In this document: one piece after another, positions 1 through 64,000 of the stretch
Position numbering within the stretch: the first letter of the stretch is position 1
Layout: each line of letters starts with the position of its first letter
DNA from: Valencia hispanica
Taxonomy: Eukaryota; Chordata; Actinopteri; Cyprinodontiformes; Valenciidae
Direction of reading: 5' to 3'
Length of the DNA: 64,000 bases
NCBI GenBank assembly: GCA_963556495.2
Contig: OY747710.1
Location: 35,199,000 to 35,262,999, forward strand
Made by a program: the position numbers and the translations under genes
Notes under the pieces: generated by a model
Told to the model about the DNA's origin: nothing
What the model saw: only the letters and a program-made list of their open reading frames with translations
The model's database searches: none

Positions 1-507
1 AGATTAAACATCTGGGATGTTTCAACATTGTTCAAGGACTTTGAAAGCTTTTTATAGATTTAAGGGGGGTTATTTGAAAGATTATACTTATTGAAATTTT
101 TGCCCAGATACATGATCTGCTTTTTTCCGTTCAAGAAATTAACACTAGCGAGTGACTCTTCATCTGTGATTACATGTATAAAAAAGGTTTTGTTCTTCAA
201 TGACATTTATATAAAATAGTGTTTGTAGTGTCTAGGTATGTGTTATTTAATGTGGTAAATTTTATATGGATCAAAGCCAGATTGTTTGCATCACAGAAAA
301 ATTAGTTGCTGCTAATAGCTGTTGAGTTGTTGTGCACCATCTAAATTGTCATGCCAGATACACCACTGATTCGGGCTACATGGAGTTATAAATGACTCCA
401 TGTAAGTCTAACTGTGGTTAGATGGTTTCAATGATTTAAATATTTAATTTTAACAGAAAAGAAAACATTTGTATAGTGCTATTATATTGTAAACTGTAAA
501 ATATTAC

Positions 508-62642
<62,135 letters not shown>

Positions 62643-62769
62643 GGCTTTAACTTTTCTTTCTAAAAAAAATTAAACATTTCATCCAACCACACTTTTTTTC
62701 CCCCAATCACTTTAGTTCAGCTTGCAGAGATTTTGCAGAAGCCTTCAGCTCCAAGAACTTGTGTTGTTG

Positions 62770-62783
62770 GTTTCCAAGGCAAC
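62770..62783. promoter_or_regulatory. RFX X-box of a ciliary promoter
   Basis: GTTTCCAAGGCAAC fits the X-box consensus (GTTNCCATGGNAAC family; inverted GTT/AAC half-sites) bound by RFX factors that drive ciliary genes. It lies 128-141 bp upstream of the proposed dnah8 ATG on the minus strand, the usual distance for such sites. It supports 62642 as the 5' end of a ciliary gene. Confidence 0.7.
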
Positions 62784-63589
62784 TGGGCAGTTAGAAAAAA
62801 AAAGGAAAGAAATTGTGGTTGTGACGTTTTTCCTTTTCCAATTTTTCTTTCCTTATTCCACCACTTTGTGTGTCAAAATATACTACGTTTTGGAACATTA
62901 AATTAATGTAAAATTGCATTAAAGATGATGGAAAGAATGGAGAGAAAGGCTGCAATCAGTTTGCACCACCAGGCCGGGTTCAGGGGAGCCAAATACGACA
63001 CCCTGTATGCTACGAGTAGAGAACATATTAATTAATTGTCATTCCCTTAAACCTCACTTCGAAAAAAATAGGAATATTAATCCTCATGGTGCAATTTTTT
63101 TAAAAACTCCTAGATGGCAGGAGCGCGCTGTCTATAGGATAGGGACTGAGCTGAAGCTCATGGGGAGAACTGGGTTAGGTTTGTGGGGCAAATGACCTCA
63201 TGCTGTAGCATCATCTTCATCAGTGGGAGATGAAGAGCGAATGAACTCATCCTTCCATTTTACTATCATGTTGTGCCGCTTATGGGCAAAGCAATGCTAA
63301 AATATTACTGATAACATGGAATGGCTTGCAATACTAGGAGTATTACTGTCTGAAATTTTTATATATAATATTATCTAATTAGAAATGTAAATATTGTATC
63401 CACTAGAATTTGTACAAATTGTTTGCGAGAATGTATCCTAAAAAGAGTAATTCGATGGTAATTCGTGGTTGTTATCTGTCTGAACATCTGCCATTAAGCA
63501 ATTAAGACGGGATCTTGACACCCACGCAGCCCGCATCAACGCCGCAGCATGTACCGATGTGGCGCACATCATGAAAGAAAAATGAAAAA

Positions 63590-63900
63590 TTGGGTGGCGC
63601 ACATTGCACCAAACGCCCCGCCACCCCCCGAAACGGAATCCCAGGATATCCCACCCTCACCCACCCCTTGAATCGGAATAGCCCTCCTTCATCTGTTCTC
63701 CTCCTCTTTTACCTCCGCCTTCTCTCATTATCACCCCCTCTTCTTCCACCACCTTCTCCTCCTCCTCCTCCTCCTCCTCCTCCTCCTCTTGACGTCCCAA
63801 CTCGGGAGCGCCGCCGATCGGTCGCCAGGATTTTCCCCTCTCGGCCAAAATGGAGGAGAAGGTTTGTCGCTCATTGAGGGGATCGGTTATTATATGACCG
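63590..63900 (+). promoter_or_regulatory. GC-rich promoter-like stretch at the right edge
   Basis: Composition turns GC/CpG-rich here. A CTC trinucleotide run (63754-63789) is followed by TGACGTCC (CRE-like) at 63791 and a YY1-like CCAAAATGGAGG at about 63844. This looks like the promoter or non-coding first exon of a divergent neighbour on the plus strand. In human the genes 5' of DNAH8 are GLO1 and BTBD9, but no coding sequ­ence of either is seen here. The ATG in the motif is followed by only a few codons. Confidence 0.35.
63754..63789. repeat. (CTC)n microsatellite
   Basis: About twelve CTC/TCC units inside the GC-rich right-edge region. Pro- and Glu-run ORFs here are artefacts. Confidence 0.9.
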
Positions 63901-64000
63901 GATGGGCTTCAATGAAAGTCGCCAGGATTCGCATTCGTTGATCAGCTGCGAGTCGAAACAGTGACAACAACCTAAGGATATCTAAAGCCGTTTCCGCCCG

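Noticed and set aside
63590..63877. Pro-rich plus-strand and Glu-rich minus-strand ORFs at the right edge
   Set aside because: Produced by the (CTC)n repeat; no homology visible.

Overview
The window is vertebrate nuclear DNA, almost certainly from a teleost fish. It has large introns, GT-AG splice sites, AT-rich intronic DNA, microsatellites, and a dense set of fish-type mobile elements (Tc1-like, hAT, Kolobok-like, L2/Rex-type LINEs, tRNA-derived SINEs). Apart from elements carrying their own genes, one gene fills the window: an axonemal outer-arm dynein heavy chain of the DNAH5/DNAH8 class on the minus strand. Residue choices in the tail and in AAA2 fit DNAH8 better than DNAH5.

I could place 48 consecutive exons, from 42066 down to 508. 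All boundaries are AG/GT and all phases join. They encode about 2,460 residues: the N-terminal tail, the linker, AAA1 (P-loop split between exons at 8281 and 5964, Walker B CFDEFNR) and AAA2 (P-loop GPSGAGKTT). The gene continues past the left edge (AAA3 to the C terminus are absent). Two further 5' exons are proposed: one at about 46.58-46.88 kb, with an unresolved frame, and an ATG exon at 62553-62642. A 14-bp RFX X-box lies about 130 bp upstream of that ATG, as expected for a ciliary promoter. At 63.6-63.9 kb a GC-rich, YY1-like stretch may be the promoter of a divergent neighbour.

The introns are the accessory part. 0.9-1.6 kb: Tc1 relic. 6.0-7.3 kb: Tc1 relic split by an L2 LINE. 7.5-8.0 kb: MITE. 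20.7-24.4 kb: LINE tails, an AACCCA-repeat MITE, an hAT MITE with 8-bp TSD, a solo LTR with 4-bp TSD, and a tRNA-type SINE. 27.3-28.2 kb: an 861-bp foldback palindrome. 39.76-41.08 kb: a deleted Tc1 transposon that makes up nearly a whole intron. 43.3-44.7 kb: a 1.39-kb foldback palindrome. 48.0-49.7 kb: a GC-rich retroposon with 13-bp TSD. 51.15-54.37 kb: a TTAA-flanked Kolobok-like transposon with a THAP exon and a second convergent ORF. 60.2-61.5 kb: an L2/Rex LINE.

The most unusual items are the two-gene TTAA/THAP element, the pair of giant palindromes that share TATGG termini and 6-bp target duplications, a phase-0 27-nt candidate microexon in the dynein tail, and the frame conflict in the N-terminal dynein exon.
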